Of a stretch of 64,000 nt of DNA, positions 43,019 to 51,971 are shown piece after piece. Origin of the DNA: Dolomitihabitans soli (GTDB lineage: Bacteria; Actinomycetota; Actinomycetes; Streptosporangiales; Streptosporangiaceae). Both the position numbers and the translations under genes were made by a program. The stretch lies in contig NZ_JAKNTW010000001.1 in NCBI RefSeq assembly GCF_022213955.1, positions 186,001 through 250,000 of the forward strand, in the 5' to 3' direction. The number at the start of each line of letters is the position of its first letter. Within the stretch, counting starts at the first letter, position 1. The notes beneath the pieces were generated by a model. The model was not told where the DNA came from, did no database searches, and was given only the letters and a program-made list of their open reading frames with translations.

Positions 43019-43133
43019 CGGCTCGAACGCCACCGCGCCATCGCTACCAGATACGGCGAATTCGCTGTTCGTTACGAAGCCGCCATCAACGTGGCAGCTG
43101 CCAACGACCGGCCCACCCGCCTTTGGAACACGC
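43019..43133 (+). pseudogene. Second IS5-type transposase 3' remnant
   Basis: In one frame the DNA encodes RLERHRAIATRYGEFAVRYE followed by AAINVAAANDRP, resembling the C-terminal HRxIATRYDKLAVRYEA...IAAIN block of IS5-superfamily transposases and related to the remnant at 3.1 kb. It ends at CTAG, which also supplies the stop codon of the next gene on the other strand. No intact transposase or paired ends remain. Confidence 0.5.
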
Positions 43134-43913
43134 CTAGGGCCTTTGGAGCTTGATCAGCAGAGCCGGGTGGTCGGTGTGAGCCATCGGAATGACGGTCTTG
43201 GACACGAAGTTGACGTTGGCCGCGAACACGTGCTGCACGTCGCCGTCCCCCTTGCGGAAGAATCTGTCCGGCACGCAGTCCTGGACGTCGTACTGCCCAT
43301 ACACCCCGTACTTGAGGTTGAAGTCACCCGCGACCACCGTCGCCTTGCCTTCCTGTTCGCCGTCGCGGCTTGCGATGAGGCCGAGTTCCTCGCACTGGTG
43401 GAAGGCGACCCCCGGCGAATCCGACGACAGGTGCGTCACGCAGACCATTTTGCTGGTCCAGTCGACGCACAGGCGTACCCGGCGTTCGTCCGTCTTGTCC
43501 TGGAGCTCGTACGGCCCGCCGAAACTCACCGACCCAGGACCCTTGATGATCATCCCGATGCCGTAACGCTCGCCGTTGGTGCAGGTGACGAACCCGCCAT
43601 CCTTGTGCGGAGCCGCCCTGAAGTCCGAGGCCTCGTAGGAGGCGGGAATGCCAGCCCTGATCCTGTTGAGGTCTCCTTCGCAGATCTCGTTGAGCGTGAC
43701 GAACTGGGGAAGGTTCTCGTTGATGCGCACCTGCGCCTCGTAGATGGCGCTACCGCCCTTGTAGCAGTGGGTGGCCTTGCCGCTGTTGCACAGATTCATC
43801 TGCAGGACATCCATGGGCGTCGCCGCATGCGCGGTCGCGCTGAACGCGAGCGGCGACACGAGGAGTGCCAGAGCCGCCAGAGCGCGTAAGAAGACTGTTC
43901 TGAGCACGTTCAT
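43134..43913 (-). CDS. Secreted endonuclease/exonuclease/phosphatase-fold protein
   Basis: A 259-residue exported protein. A signal peptide (1-30, ending SATAHA) is followed by a DNase I-like (EEP) domain: MDVLQMNLCNSGK, TLNEICEGD with the metal-binding Glu, VCVTHLS, VVAGDFNLKYG, and the terminal MAHTDHPALL with the catalytic His. Several Cys pairs suggest disulfides. It may be a secreted nuclease or phosphodiesterase; the substrate is unknown. The C-terminus (LIKLQRP) ends at a CTAG next to the transposase remnant. The start ATG is at 43913. Confidence 0.85.
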   Translation of the reverse strand: MNVLRTVFLRALAALALLVSPLAFSATAHAATPMDVLQMNLCNSGKATHCYKGGSAIYEAQVRINENLPQFVTLNEICEGDLNRIRAGIPASYEASDFRAAPHKDGGFVTCTNGERYGIGMIIKGPGSVSFGGPYELQDKTDERRVRLCVDWTSKMVCVTHLSSDSPGVAFHQCEELGLIASRDGEQEGKATVVAGDFNLKYGVYGQYDVQDCVPDRFFRKGDGDVQHVFAANVNFVSKTVIPMAHTDHPALLIKLQRP

Positions 43914-44108
43914 TCCCTTCGGTGGCCTGTGGTCTGCCGAAGGTAAAAGAGTCCGCTTTCGATTCGCTTTGGGGCGGAATGTGGGGCCTTACCGGATCTT
44001 GCCGGCGCGATCGGCTGATCACCCGGATACGGACTGAGCCGGGCGGCATGGCGAATGCCCCGGCGTACGGCTCGCGCCGGGGCGGGGCGCTCGTGGTGAC
44101 GCTTCAGC

Positions 44109-44148
44109 GGCGGTACGGCGGTACGGCGGTACGGCGGTACGGCGGTAC
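44109..44148. repeat. Five exact tandem copies of GGCGGTAC
   Basis: The 8-bp unit GGCGGTAC is repeated exactly five times. GTAC is itself a palindrome, so the array offers evenly spaced small palindromes. Located 0.5 kb upstream of rny. Confidence 0.9.
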
Positions 44149-44213
44149 GGTGGGCAGGTGGCGAGGTGACGTTGGTGCACGCCCTGGCCATGCGGATCCG
44201 ACGCCAGGCGGTA

Positions 44214-44275
44214 GTCCGGCGGATGCCCGAGTGCGAAGCGTGGGTGGTCCGGCGGATGCCCGAGTGCGAAGCGTG
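44214..44275. repeat. 29-bp direct repeat, 33-bp period
   Basis: Two identical 29-bp copies beginning GTCCGGCGGATGCCCGAG lie at 44214-44242 and 44247-44275 with a 4-bp spacer. Two copies with no unique spacer argue against a CRISPR. Confidence 0.85.
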
Positions 44276-44655
44276 TGGCGCGGCCGGGAGGGCCGGATGC
44301 CGTTGCCGTCGTCGAATGGGCCGGAAGCGCTGGCGTTTAGGCAGGTGTTCGAAGGGGTAGACGCGCGATCAAAAGTGGCGTGACAGGGCATCTTTGCTTG
44401 CTCGTTACCTCTTTGACGCCTAATCTCGACGGCAGTGAGGAGTTACTCCGCGCTGCGCGGATTGCCATAACGGTGAACTACGGACGAGCATGATTCAGGA
44501 AGCGGAGCGGCGGGACATCGATCGTGACGGTCGGTGCCTGGGTGCTTGCTGCTTGAAATCTGTCCTGGTAGCGCCACTGGTTGGTTGCTGTTCTGTGCTG
44601 CGCGTGTGACCTCTCGCGTGCCTGAGGCCGTGACGCGAGGAGGATGGGGCGCGCA

Positions 44656-46275
44656 ATGGAGACTGCGGTTATGGTCGCGCTGACGGTGGCGGTGCTCGTG
44701 TTCGCCCTGGTGGCGATCGCCGCGCTCGTAGTGCTCGTCCGCCGTACCGGAGCGCAGGGCGGCCGCGTCAACGAACCGTCCGCCGAACAGCTCGCGGAGG
44801 TCCACTCCGAGCTGGAGGAGGCCAGGCGCGAGGCCGGTGAGATCCGCACCCGGGCCGAGACCGACGCGAACGAGATCATCAGCCGCTCCGAGGCCACCGA
44901 GAAGACCGTCACCCAGATGCGCAAGGAGGTCGAGGAAGAGACCCGGATGCTGAAGTCGGAGCTCAAGGAACTGCGCTCCGACTTGGAGCGCAGGGAGAAT
45001 CGGCTGGCGGAGCGCGAACAGCGGCTCGACGAGGAGGCGCGGCGGCAGGCCGAGCGCGGTCGCGAGCTGGCCGACACGGAGACGGAGCTGACCGGCAAGC
45101 GCGAGGACCTGCTGAAAGTCGAGGACGAGCGGCGGGCCATCCTGGAACGGGTGTCCGGCTTCACCTCCGACCAGGCGAAGTCGGAGCTGGTCAAGGAGAT
45201 CGAGAACCAGGCGAAGCGCGAGGCGGCGCTGATCGTCAGGGAGATCGAGGGCGAGGCCCGCAAGGAGGGCGAGAAACGCGCCTGCAAGATCGTCACGCTG
45301 GCCGTTCAGCGGGTGGCGACCGAGCAGACCGCGGAGTCCGTGGTGAGCGTGCTGCACCTGCCGGGTGACGAGATGAAGGGGCGGATCATCGGGCGTGAGG
45401 GCCGCAACATCCGGGCCTTCGAGTCGACCACCGGCGTCAACCTCATCATCGACGACACCCCCGAGGCCGTGCTGCTCTCGTGTTTTGATCCGGTCCGCCG
45501 CGAGACCGCGCGGCTGACCCTGGAGAAGCTGGTGCTCGACGGCCGTATCCACCCCCAGCGCATCGAGGAGGCCTACGATCGCAGCCGGGCGGAGGTCAAG
45601 GACCTCTGCGTCCGGGCCGGTGAGGACGCCCTGGTCGAGCTGGGCATCACCGAGATGCACCCCGAGCTGGTCACCCTGCTCGGTCAGCTCCGCTACCGCA
45701 CCTCCTACGGGCAGAACGTGCTCAAGCACCTGATCGAGTCCGCGCACATCGCCGGGATCATGGCCAGTGAGCTGCGGATGAACCCGACGCTGCTGAAGCG
45801 CTGCACGGTCCTGCACGACATCGGCAAGGCGCTCACCCACGAGGTGGAGGGCAGCCACGCGCTGATCGGCGCCGAGATCGCCCGGCGGTACGGCGAGCAC
45901 GAGGACGTGGTGCACGCCATCGAGGCGCACCACAACGAGGTCGAGGTGCGCACCGTGGAGGCGGTGCTCACCCAGGCGGCCGACTCGATCAGCGGCAGCC
46001 GGCCGGGCGCCAGGCGGGAGTCCCTGGAGGCCTACGTCAAGCGGCTGGAACGGTTGGAGGAGATCGCGCAGTCGTTCGACGGCGTCGAGAAGGTCTTCGC
46101 CATGCAGGCCGGGCGGGAGATCCGGGTGATGGTCAAGCCCGAAGCGGTGGACGACATCCAGACCCAGGTGATCGCCCGTGATGTGGCCAAACAGGTCGAG
46201 GAGGAGCTGACCTACCCCGGCCAGATCCGCATCACGGTGGTCCGCGAATCCCGATCCACCGAGTTCGCCCGATAG
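44656..46275 (+). CDS. rny: Ribonuclease Y
   Basis: A 540-residue membrane-anchored endoribonuclease that initiates mRNA decay. An N-terminal transmembrane helix (about residues 3-28) is followed by a long coiled coil (about 40-195, rich in Glu/Arg), a KH RNA-binding domain (GDEMKGRIIGREGRNIRAFE) and an HD metal-dependent catalytic domain (VLHDIGKALTHEVEGSH, His-Asp near residue 388). I choose the ATG at 44656: another at 44644 sits directly against AGGAGG, leaving no spacing. The location between recA/recX and the gluABCD-miaB block is usual in actinomycetes. Confidence 0.95.
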   Translation: METAVMVALTVAVLVFALVAIAALVVLVRRTGAQGGRVNEPSAEQLAEVHSELEEARREAGEIRTRAETDANEIISRSEATEKTVTQMRKEVEEETRMLKSELKELRSDLERRENRLAEREQRLDEEARRQAERGRELADTETELTGKREDLLKVEDERRAILERVSGFTSDQAKSELVKEIENQAKREAALIVREIEGEARKEGEKRACKIVTLAVQRVATEQTAESVVSVLHLPGDEMKGRIIGREGRNIRAFESTTGVNLIIDDTPEAVLLSCFDPVRRETARLTLEKLVLDGRIHPQRIEEAYDRSRAEVKDLCVRAGEDALVELGITEMHPELVTLLGQLRYRTSYGQNVLKHLIESAHIAGIMASELRMNPTLLKRCTVLHDIGKALTHEVEGSHALIGAEIARRYGEHEDVVHAIEAHHNEVEVRTVEAVLTQAADSISGSRPGARRESLEAYVKRLERLEEIAQSFDGVEKVFAMQAGREIRVMVKPEAVDDIQTQVIARDVAKQVEEELTYPGQIRITVVRESRSTEFAR

Positions 46276-46322
46276 CGCTCCTGCTTCTCATCACCTGACG
46301 GGCGGGGGTCGTAGGGGAGGGG

Positions 46323-48353
46323 TCAGGTGCTGAAGATCTGGTGATAGAAGGCCAGCTCGGCGGCCAGCGCGGCGCTGCGGGTCTCGGTGCGGCGGAAGCC
46401 GTGCGACTCGCCCTCGAAGGTGAGGTAGGTGCAGGGGATGCCGCGTTCGGCGAGGGCGGTGGCGTAGGCCTCGGACTGGAGGGGCGGGACGACCGGGTCG
46501 TCGAGGCCCTGCATGAGGAGCATCGGGCAGTTCACGTCGTCGACGTGGCCGAGAGGCTCGCGGGAGCCGTACAGGACGGGGTCGTGCGGGCCGACGAGCC
46601 ACTCGACGTAACGCGACTCGAAGTCGTGGGTGGTGGCGTTGAGCTGGGCCAGGTCGCTGACGCCGTAGTAGGAGACGCCGCCCGCGAAGGTGCCGCCCGT
46701 GCCGCAGGCGGCCATCACGGTCCAGCCGCCGGCGCTGCCGCCGCGGATGGCGATCCGGGCCGGGTCGGCCAGGCCCTCCTGGACGAGCCATTCGGCGGTG
46801 GCGACGGTGTCCTCGACGTCGACGATCCCCCACTGGCCGCGCAGCAGTTCGCGGTACGCCCTGCCGTAGCCGGTCGAGCCGCCGTAGTTGACGTCGGCCA
46901 CCCCGATGCCGCGGCTGGTGAAGAACGCCTTCTGCAGGTCCAGGATGGTCGGGCTGTGGGCGGTGGGGCCGCCGTGGACGAAGATGATGTACGGCGCGAG
47001 GCCCTCGCCCGCCGCCTCCGGGCTGGCGGGCGGGTACAGCGTGGCGTGGACGTGCCGGCCGAAGCGGCCTTCGATCTCGACACGGCGCGGCGTGGGCAGA
47101 TAGGCGGAGTCGGGAAGGTCGTCGACGTCCCTGTGCAGGCTCTCGGCCCGCCCGGTCACGGTGTCGACGCGCACGATGGAGCCGGCCACGGCCGCGCCGT
47201 ACGCGAAGCCGGTGAGGCTTCGGCCGTCCGTGGCCAGGGAGGGGTACCAGCCGTCGTAGGGGACGTCCAGGGCGGTGAGCGTGCCGGTCTCCGGGTCGAG
47301 CAGGCTCAGCCGCAGGTCACCCCGGCCGTGCAGGACGGCGAGCCGTCCGTCGGCGAGCACCTGGTACGGCGCGTCGCCGAGCTGCCAGAGCGGTCCGGCG
47401 AACTCCTCCTCGGCGGGGCAGAGGGCCTGCGATGAGGTGTCGAAGACGCCGATCCGGTGGAGGTTCCACCAGCCGGATCGGTCGGAGATCACGTACAGGT
47501 GGCGGTCGTCCCGCCAGGTGGGGGCGATCACCGACTCGGTGACGCCGCCCCCGACGGTCCAGGACGTGCCGTCGCTGAGCCGGGTGACGCGAACCTCGGT
47601 GCCGTCCCAGGGAAGCCGGGGATGGTTCCAGCAGATGTAGGCGAGGTGCTTCCCGTCGGGCGAGATCGAGGGAAAGGCGTAGAAGTCACTGCCCGTCACT
47701 CGTTCGCGCGGCTCGGCGAACCCGGAGGACAGGCCGGTCTCGGTCGCGGATCCGTTCTCGAATCCGGCTTCGGCATCGGACCTCACCTCGGAGCCGTTCC
47801 CGGACCCCGCGTCTGAGCCGTTCCCGTTCCCGTTCCCGTTCCCGGGGGCGATGCCGGTGTCGCTCAGCGGGATCGAGACGATGGCGCGGACGACCTTGCC
47901 GTCTTCGTGGTGCTGCTCCTGGACCGCCCAGATCTGACCGTCGTGAAAGCGCAGGTCGGCGTAGCGCACCCCGGCGGGCCGGTCGGGCTCGGGGGTGATC
48001 GCCCGCGGCTCGCCGTCGGGCGGGAGCAGGTAGAGCCGTTGGTCGGACAGGTTGGCGAACACCACTCCCACCCCGGGCACGACCACATAGGCGAGCCCGC
48101 CGTACTCGTGGACCCGGGTTCTGGCGCTCCACGGTGCGGCGAGCAGCTCGTGATGGGTTCCGCCCGCGGTGCGGTGCACGATGGTGGTGCGGCCGCCCTC
48201 GGAGGGGCGGTCCTCGGTCCACCACACCTCCTCGCCCAGGACCGTGGGGAAACCGAGGCGCACACCCGCGCGGGCGACGTGCGCGGTCGAGATCGGTGAG
48301 GGCCAGGCAGCGTACGGCACGACGGGGCGGGTCGACGGGTGCTCGGGGGACAT
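46323..48353 (-). CDS. S9-family prolyl oligopeptidase
   Basis: A 676-residue cytoplasmic serine peptidase with an N-terminal beta-propeller-like region (about 1-400) and a C-terminal alpha/beta hydrolase domain. The catalytic triad is Ser540 in GGSAGGW, the Asp of GLDDPVVPP and the His of GESHGF; FVHGGPTAHS forms the oxyanion region. It would cleave short peptides, often acylaminoacyl- or prolyl-type. A hydrophilic insert near residues 172-215 includes a GNGNGNGNG run coded by a hexanucleotide repeat. The start is the ATG at 48353 with AGGA 8 nt upstream. It is convergent with rny. Confidence 0.92.
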   Translation of the reverse strand: MSPEHPSTRPVVPYAAWPSPISTAHVARAGVRLGFPTVLGEEVWWTEDRPSEGGRTTIVHRTAGGTHHELLAAPWSARTRVHEYGGLAYVVVPGVGVVFANLSDQRLYLLPPDGEPRAITPEPDRPAGVRYADLRFHDGQIWAVQEQHHEDGKVVRAIVSIPLSDTGIAPGNGNGNGNGSDAGSGNGSEVRSDAEAGFENGSATETGLSSGFAEPRERVTGSDFYAFPSISPDGKHLAYICWNHPRLPWDGTEVRVTRLSDGTSWTVGGGVTESVIAPTWRDDRHLYVISDRSGWWNLHRIGVFDTSSQALCPAEEEFAGPLWQLGDAPYQVLADGRLAVLHGRGDLRLSLLDPETGTLTALDVPYDGWYPSLATDGRSLTGFAYGAAVAGSIVRVDTVTGRAESLHRDVDDLPDSAYLPTPRRVEIEGRFGRHVHATLYPPASPEAAGEGLAPYIIFVHGGPTAHSPTILDLQKAFFTSRGIGVADVNYGGSTGYGRAYRELLRGQWGIVDVEDTVATAEWLVQEGLADPARIAIRGGSAGGWTVMAACGTGGTFAGGVSYYGVSDLAQLNATTHDFESRYVEWLVGPHDPVLYGSREPLGHVDDVNCPMLLMQGLDDPVVPPLQSEAYATALAERGIPCTYLTFEGESHGFRRTETRSAALAAELAFYHQIFST
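47821..47844. repeat. Hexanucleotide microsatellite in the S9 peptidase gene
   Basis: Four exact TTCCCG units encode alternating Gly-Asn on the minus strand within a surface insert of the propeller. Changes in copy number would keep the frame. Confidence 0.88.
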
Positions 48354-48454
48354 AGCCGAATCCTGCCCCAAAAAGCTGCCGCGCGTAGTCGATTATGCGT
48401 TCATCCTGCGTCGAACATGAGGTTAGTACGGTTTCCCGATCACTCCCAGTCATG

Positions 48455-48492
48455 CCGACGGGCGGCCACCGGAACCGGTGACCGCCCGTCGG
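48455..48492 (-). terminator. Terminator of the glu operon
   Basis: An 18-bp stem (CCGACGGGCGGCCACCGG / CCGGTGACCGCCCGTCGG, one C-A mismatch) with a tiny AA loop starts 6 bp after the gluD stop. It separates the transporter operon from the S9 peptidase gene. Confidence 0.88.
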
Positions 48493-48497
48493 GAGCG

Positions 48498-49406
48498 CTA
48501 TTTGAGGGTGACGACGTCGCTGGGAGGACCGGCTCCCGGCCCGAGCGACGGGATGGCGCTCGGCGGGGCGATCGGACGGGCGGAGCTCTTGCGGCTGCGC
48601 CGGCTGCGCTTCTCCAGCCACTGCGCGAAGGCGCTCAGCAGCATGTTGAGCCCGATGTAGATGATGCCGATGACGATGGCGGCGGGGATCAGGGCACCGG
48701 GGAAGTTCGGCGGGATGATTCTGAAGCCCATGCTGAGCAGGTCGACGTAGGAGACGATGAAGCCGAGCGCGGTGTCCTTGAGCAGGACCACGAGCTGGGC
48801 GATGATGGCCGGCAGCATCGCCGTGACGGCCTGGGGAAGCAGGATGCGCACCATCACGCCGGTCTTGCGCAGCCCGATGGCGTAGGCGGCCTCCGACTGC
48901 CCTCTGGGCACGGAGAGCACTCCGGCCCTGACCACCTCGGCCAGCACCGACCCGTTGTACAGGGTGAGGCCCGCCACCAGCGCGAACAGGATGTAGTCGC
49001 CGCCGCCGAGCAGGCTCGGCAGCAGGTAGAAGATGAAGAAGATCAACAGCAGCAGCGGGATCGCGCGGAAGAACTCCACGACGACACCCGCGGGGACGCG
49101 GACCCACCGATGGTCGGAGAGCCGGGCCAGGCCGAAGACCGCGCCGAACAGCAACGCGAAGACCGCGGCGAGCGCGGCGGCCTTCAGGGTGCCGATCAGG
49201 CCGGGGAGGATGAAGCCGGTCCAGGTCCTCGCCTCGATGAAGGGCTGCCAGATCTCGGGCGCCCACTGGTCCTTCTCGTCGAACCTGACGTAGATGAACC
49301 AGGCGATCGCCAGCAGGGCGACCAGCGCCAGGACGGTGAGCGCGTGGTTGCGCAGCCGTGCGCGGGGGCCCGGCGCGTCGAAGAGGAGGGTCGCTTGCGA
49401 GCTCAT
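48498..49406 (-). CDS. gluD: Glutamate ABC transporter permease GluD
   Basis: A 302-residue polar amino-acid permease (HisM family) with transmembrane helices from about residue 20. The conserved loop VPRGQSEAAYAIGLRKTGVM is followed by ILLPQAV, and EFFRAIPLLLLIFFI is also present. A basic, Ser/Pro-rich C-terminal tail (about 40 residues) is cytoplasmic. Its ATG overlaps the gluC stop by 4 bp. GluC and GluD form the heterodimeric channel. Confidence 0.93.
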   Translation of the reverse strand: MSSQATLLFDAPGPRARLRNHALTVLALVALLAIAWFIYVRFDEKDQWAPEIWQPFIEARTWTGFILPGLIGTLKAAALAAVFALLFGAVFGLARLSDHRWVRVPAGVVVEFFRAIPLLLLIFFIFYLLPSLLGGGDYILFALVAGLTLYNGSVLAEVVRAGVLSVPRGQSEAAYAIGLRKTGVMVRILLPQAVTAMLPAIIAQLVVLLKDTALGFIVSYVDLLSMGFRIIPPNFPGALIPAAIVIGIIYIGLNMLLSAFAQWLEKRSRRSRKSSARPIAPPSAIPSLGPGAGPPSDVVTLK

Positions 49407-50071
49407 CGGGCCACCGCCAGGCGCTTGGCCAGCCAGCCGGTGAACAGGCCGATCGGCAGGATCACCGCCATGAAGGCGAGGGCGATCCCGATGAAGATCG
49501 GGATCGATACGCCGGTGGTGTCGAAGGTGTCCTTCATCTTGAACGCCACGTCGGCGAGGTAACCGGCCGCGATCGCGACCGTGGTGTTCTTGATCATCGC
49601 GATCATCACGCTGCCCAGCGGGGAGATGACCGCCCGGAACGCCTGCGGAAGAATGATCATCCTTAGGGACTGAGAGAAGGTCAGGCCGATGGCCCGAGCC
49701 GCCTCGGCCTGCCCGAACGGCACGGTGTTGATGCCGGAACGCAGCGCCTCGCAGACGAAGCACGCGGTGTAGGCGGACAGTCCCATCACGACCAGCCAGA
49801 AGCCGTTGGTGCTCGGCTCCTCGGAGAATACGAGCCCGATCTGGTCACTGAGGCCGAGCGCGGAGAACGCCAGGATCAGGGTCAGGGGGGTGTTGCGCAC
49901 GATGTTGACGTAAGCGGTGCCCGCCGCCCGTAGGACCGGTGTCGGGGAGACCCGCATGGACACCAGGATCGTGCCGAGGACCAGCGACAGGACCGCGCAT
50001 ACCGCGGAGAGGCCCAGATTGACCTGGAAGCCCTCCCAGAGGTAGGGGCCGTATTCGATCAGTTCATCCAT
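49403..50071 (-). CDS. gluC: Glutamate ABC transporter permease GluC
   Basis: A 222-residue polar amino-acid permease. NIVRNTPLTLIL and the EAA-type loop VPFGQAEAARAIGLTFSQSL with MIILPQAFR are typical of the family. Five or six transmembrane segments are predicted. It is the third gene of the gluABCD set and follows a strong intergenic hairpin. Confidence 0.93.
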   Translation of the reverse strand: MDELIEYGPYLWEGFQVNLGLSAVCAVLSLVLGTILVSMRVSPTPVLRAAGTAYVNIVRNTPLTLILAFSALGLSDQIGLVFSEEPSTNGFWLVVMGLSAYTACFVCEALRSGINTVPFGQAEAARAIGLTFSQSLRMIILPQAFRAVISPLGSVMIAMIKNTTVAIAAGYLADVAFKMKDTFDTTGVSIPIFIGIALAFMAVILPIGLFTGWLAKRLAVAR

Positions 50072-50092
50072 CGTGCTCCAGCCACGGTGACG

Positions 50093-50133
50093 GCAGCGGC
50101 CGGTGACCCGGAGGCCAGGTCACCGGCCGCTGC
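50093..50133 (-). terminator. Intra-operon hairpin between gluB and gluC
   Basis: Perfect 16-bp stem GCAGCGGCCGGTGACC / GGTCACCGGCCGCTGC with a 9-nt loop. In this position it probably acts as a partial terminator or RNA-stabilising end, raising binding-protein mRNA relative to the permeases. Confidence 0.85.
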
Positions 50134-50146
50134 GGTGTGCTCAGGA

Positions 50147-51028
50147 CTACGCGCAACCCTCGGCCGGGGGCGCCTCGGTGGGCAGGGTCAGCCCCTCCGC
50201 CTTGCCGAACCACTTGTCCAGCAGGGTCTTCGCGGTGCCGTCGGTGTACATCTTGGTGATGGCCGCGTTGACCGCCTCGCAGGTCTTGGTGTCGCCCTTC
50301 TTCAGGCCGACGCCGTACTTCTCATCGGTGAACGGGTCGCCGAGGATCTTGAACTTGCCGCTCTGCCCGGCGAAACCGGCCAGGATGAGGTCGTCGGTGG
50401 TGACCGCGTCCAGGTTGTTTCCGGTGAGCTTCTGGACGCACTCGGAGTAGCTGTTCGCGCCGACGAGCTTGGCGTCGAGGTCGAGCTCGCCGTCCGGCGG
50501 CGGGTCGGTGATCCGCTTGTAGGAGTTGGAGCCCGAAGCCTGGCAGATGCGCTTGCCGGCCAGGTCCTTGGCCTTGGCGATGCCGGTGTCGTCGGCGCGC
50601 ACCATGGTGTCCTGGTGGGCGACGATGTACGGCCCGCCGAAGGTGACCTTGGCCTTGCGCTCCTCGGTGATGGAGTAGCTGGCGAAGACGATGTCGACCG
50701 TGCCGTTCTCCAGGAACGGCTCGCGGTTGTCCGACTTCGTCTCCTTCCATTCGATCTGCACGTTGGGGTCGCCCGCCAGTTCCTTGGCGATGTACGTGGC
50801 GACGTCGACGTCGAAGCCCTCGGGCGCGCTGCCGCCGGTGTTCAGGCCCAGGCCCGGCTGGTCCCACTTGGTGCCGATGACCACTCGCTTGGTGTTCTTG
50901 GCCTTGCTGACCAGGGAGCTGTCCCCAGGCTTGGCCGTCGTGCCGCCGTCCCCGCCACCACAGGCCGTCAGGCCCAGGGTGAGCGCGCCGGCGGCGGCCA
51001 GCACCACACTGAAACGTCGTACCCGCAT
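50147..51028 (-). CDS. gluB: Glutamate-binding lipoprotein GluB
   Basis: A 293-residue family-3 solute-binding protein. The signal sequence ends in the lipobox LTAC (Cys23). PEGFDVDVATYIAKELAG, the FASYSITEERKAKVTFGGPY segment and TTDDLILAG are conserved blocks of glutamate/aspartate-binding proteins. Four Cys in the mature protein may form disulfides. It captures glutamate for GluCD-GluA. Confidence 0.94.
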   Translation of the reverse strand: MRVRRFSVVLAAAGALTLGLTACGGGDGGTTAKPGDSSLVSKAKNTKRVVIGTKWDQPGLGLNTGGSAPEGFDVDVATYIAKELAGDPNVQIEWKETKSDNREPFLENGTVDIVFASYSITEERKAKVTFGGPYIVAHQDTMVRADDTGIAKAKDLAGKRICQASGSNSYKRITDPPPDGELDLDAKLVGANSYSECVQKLTGNNLDAVTTDDLILAGFAGQSGKFKILGDPFTDEKYGVGLKKGDTKTCEAVNAAITKMYTDGTAKTLLDKWFGKAEGLTLPTEAPPAEGCA

Positions 51029-51072
51029 GTCCGTTACCTCTTCTTCCTACAGGTGGAGCCGCGCCCGCGGGC

Positions 51073-51828
51073 TCAGTGCGTAAGGATCTTGGAAAGGAAG
51101 TCCTTGGCCCGATCCGTCCGGGCGTTGGTGAAGAACTCCTCTGGTGTGTTCTCCTCGACGATCTGGCCGTCGGCCATGAAGACCACCCGGTTCGCCGCTC
51201 GACGGGCGAATCCCATCTCGTGCGTGACCACGACCATAGTCATGCCGTCTCTGGCCAGGCCGACCATCACGTCGAGCACCTCCTGGACCATCTCGGGGTC
51301 CAGCGCGGAGGTGGGCTCGTCGAACAGGATCATTTTGGGGTCCATGGCCAGCGCGCGCGCGATCGCGGTGCGCTGCTGCTGGCCGCCCGAGAGCTGCGCG
51401 GGATACTTCTCCGCCTGGGTGGCGATCCCCACCCGTTCGAGGAGCTCCATTCCGCGCCGTTCCGCGTCCGCCCTGGCCTTGCCACGCACCTTGATCGGCC
51501 CCAGTGTGACGTTCTCCAGGATCGTCTTGTGCGCGAAGAGGTTGAAGGACTGGAACACCATGCCGACCTCGGACCGTAGCCGGGCCAGTGCCTTCCCCTC
51601 GGCGGGGAGCGGCTCCCCGTCGAAGACGATGGTGCCGCTGTCGATGGTCTCCAACCGGTTTATGGTCCTGCACAACGTCGACTTTCCGCCGCCGGATGGC
51701 CCGATGACCACCAGCACCTCGCCCCGGTCGACGGTCAATTGGATGTCCTTCAGCACGTGCAGATTGCCGAAGTGCTTGTTGACGTCTTCCAGCCTGACGA
51801 GTGGAGTCGCGTCCCCGTTCTCCGTCAT
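51073..51828 (-). CDS. gluA: Glutamate ABC transporter ATPase GluA
   Basis: A 251-residue ABC ATPase of the polar amino-acid (GlnQ/HisP) group. Walker [11 protein letters not shown]-loop ([13 protein letters not shown]), signature LSGGQQQR, Walker [13 protein letters not shown] and the H-loop VVTHEMG are all intact. I use the ATG at 51828; a TTG nine bases earlier is possible. First gene of the operon, divergent from miaB. Confidence 0.95.
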   Translation of the reverse strand: MTENGDATPLVRLEDVNKHFGNLHVLKDIQLTVDRGEVLVVIGPSGGGKSTLCRTINRLETIDSGTIVFDGEPLPAEGKALARLRSEVGMVFQSFNLFAHKTILENVTLGPIKVRGKARADAERRGMELLERVGIATQAEKYPAQLSGGQQQRTAIARALAMDPKMILFDEPTSALDPEMVQEVLDVMVGLARDGMTMVVVTHEMGFARRAANRVVFMADGQIVEENTPEEFFTNARTDRAKDFLSKILTH

Positions 51829-51971
51829 GCCGCCCAAGGTTATGCGTTAATGGGCACCCGTCACTAACCGTGGGGTACCGATCCGGTCACGGCCCGCTCA
51901 CGCCGGTGGTCCGGCCTTGATCGGGCATGCCGTACGAGGTGGGGCCGTCGCGCGCCTATCCTGGGAGGGCC

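Larger units (their letters stand above)
43914..44655. other. 742-bp gap upstream of rny, repeat-containing
   Basis: This should hold the divergent promoters of the EEP gene and rny. It contains an 8-bp tandem repeat and a 29-bp direct repeat (listed separately). TAATCT at 44421-44426 is a possible -10 for rny with a long leader. No convincing gene was seen; a short plus-strand frame across the 29-bp repeats encodes a Cys/Arg-rich peptide that I do not accept as a gene. Confidence 0.55.

Noticed and set aside
44214..44275. Possible CRISPR array from 29-bp repeats
   Set aside because: Only two copies, separated by 4 bp rather than a spacer, and no cas genes anywhere in the window.
44166..44360. 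Small Cys/Arg-rich peptide gene (64 codons) over the 29-bp repeats
   Set aside because: No ribosome-binding site, biased composition, and coding is explained by the repeat itself.
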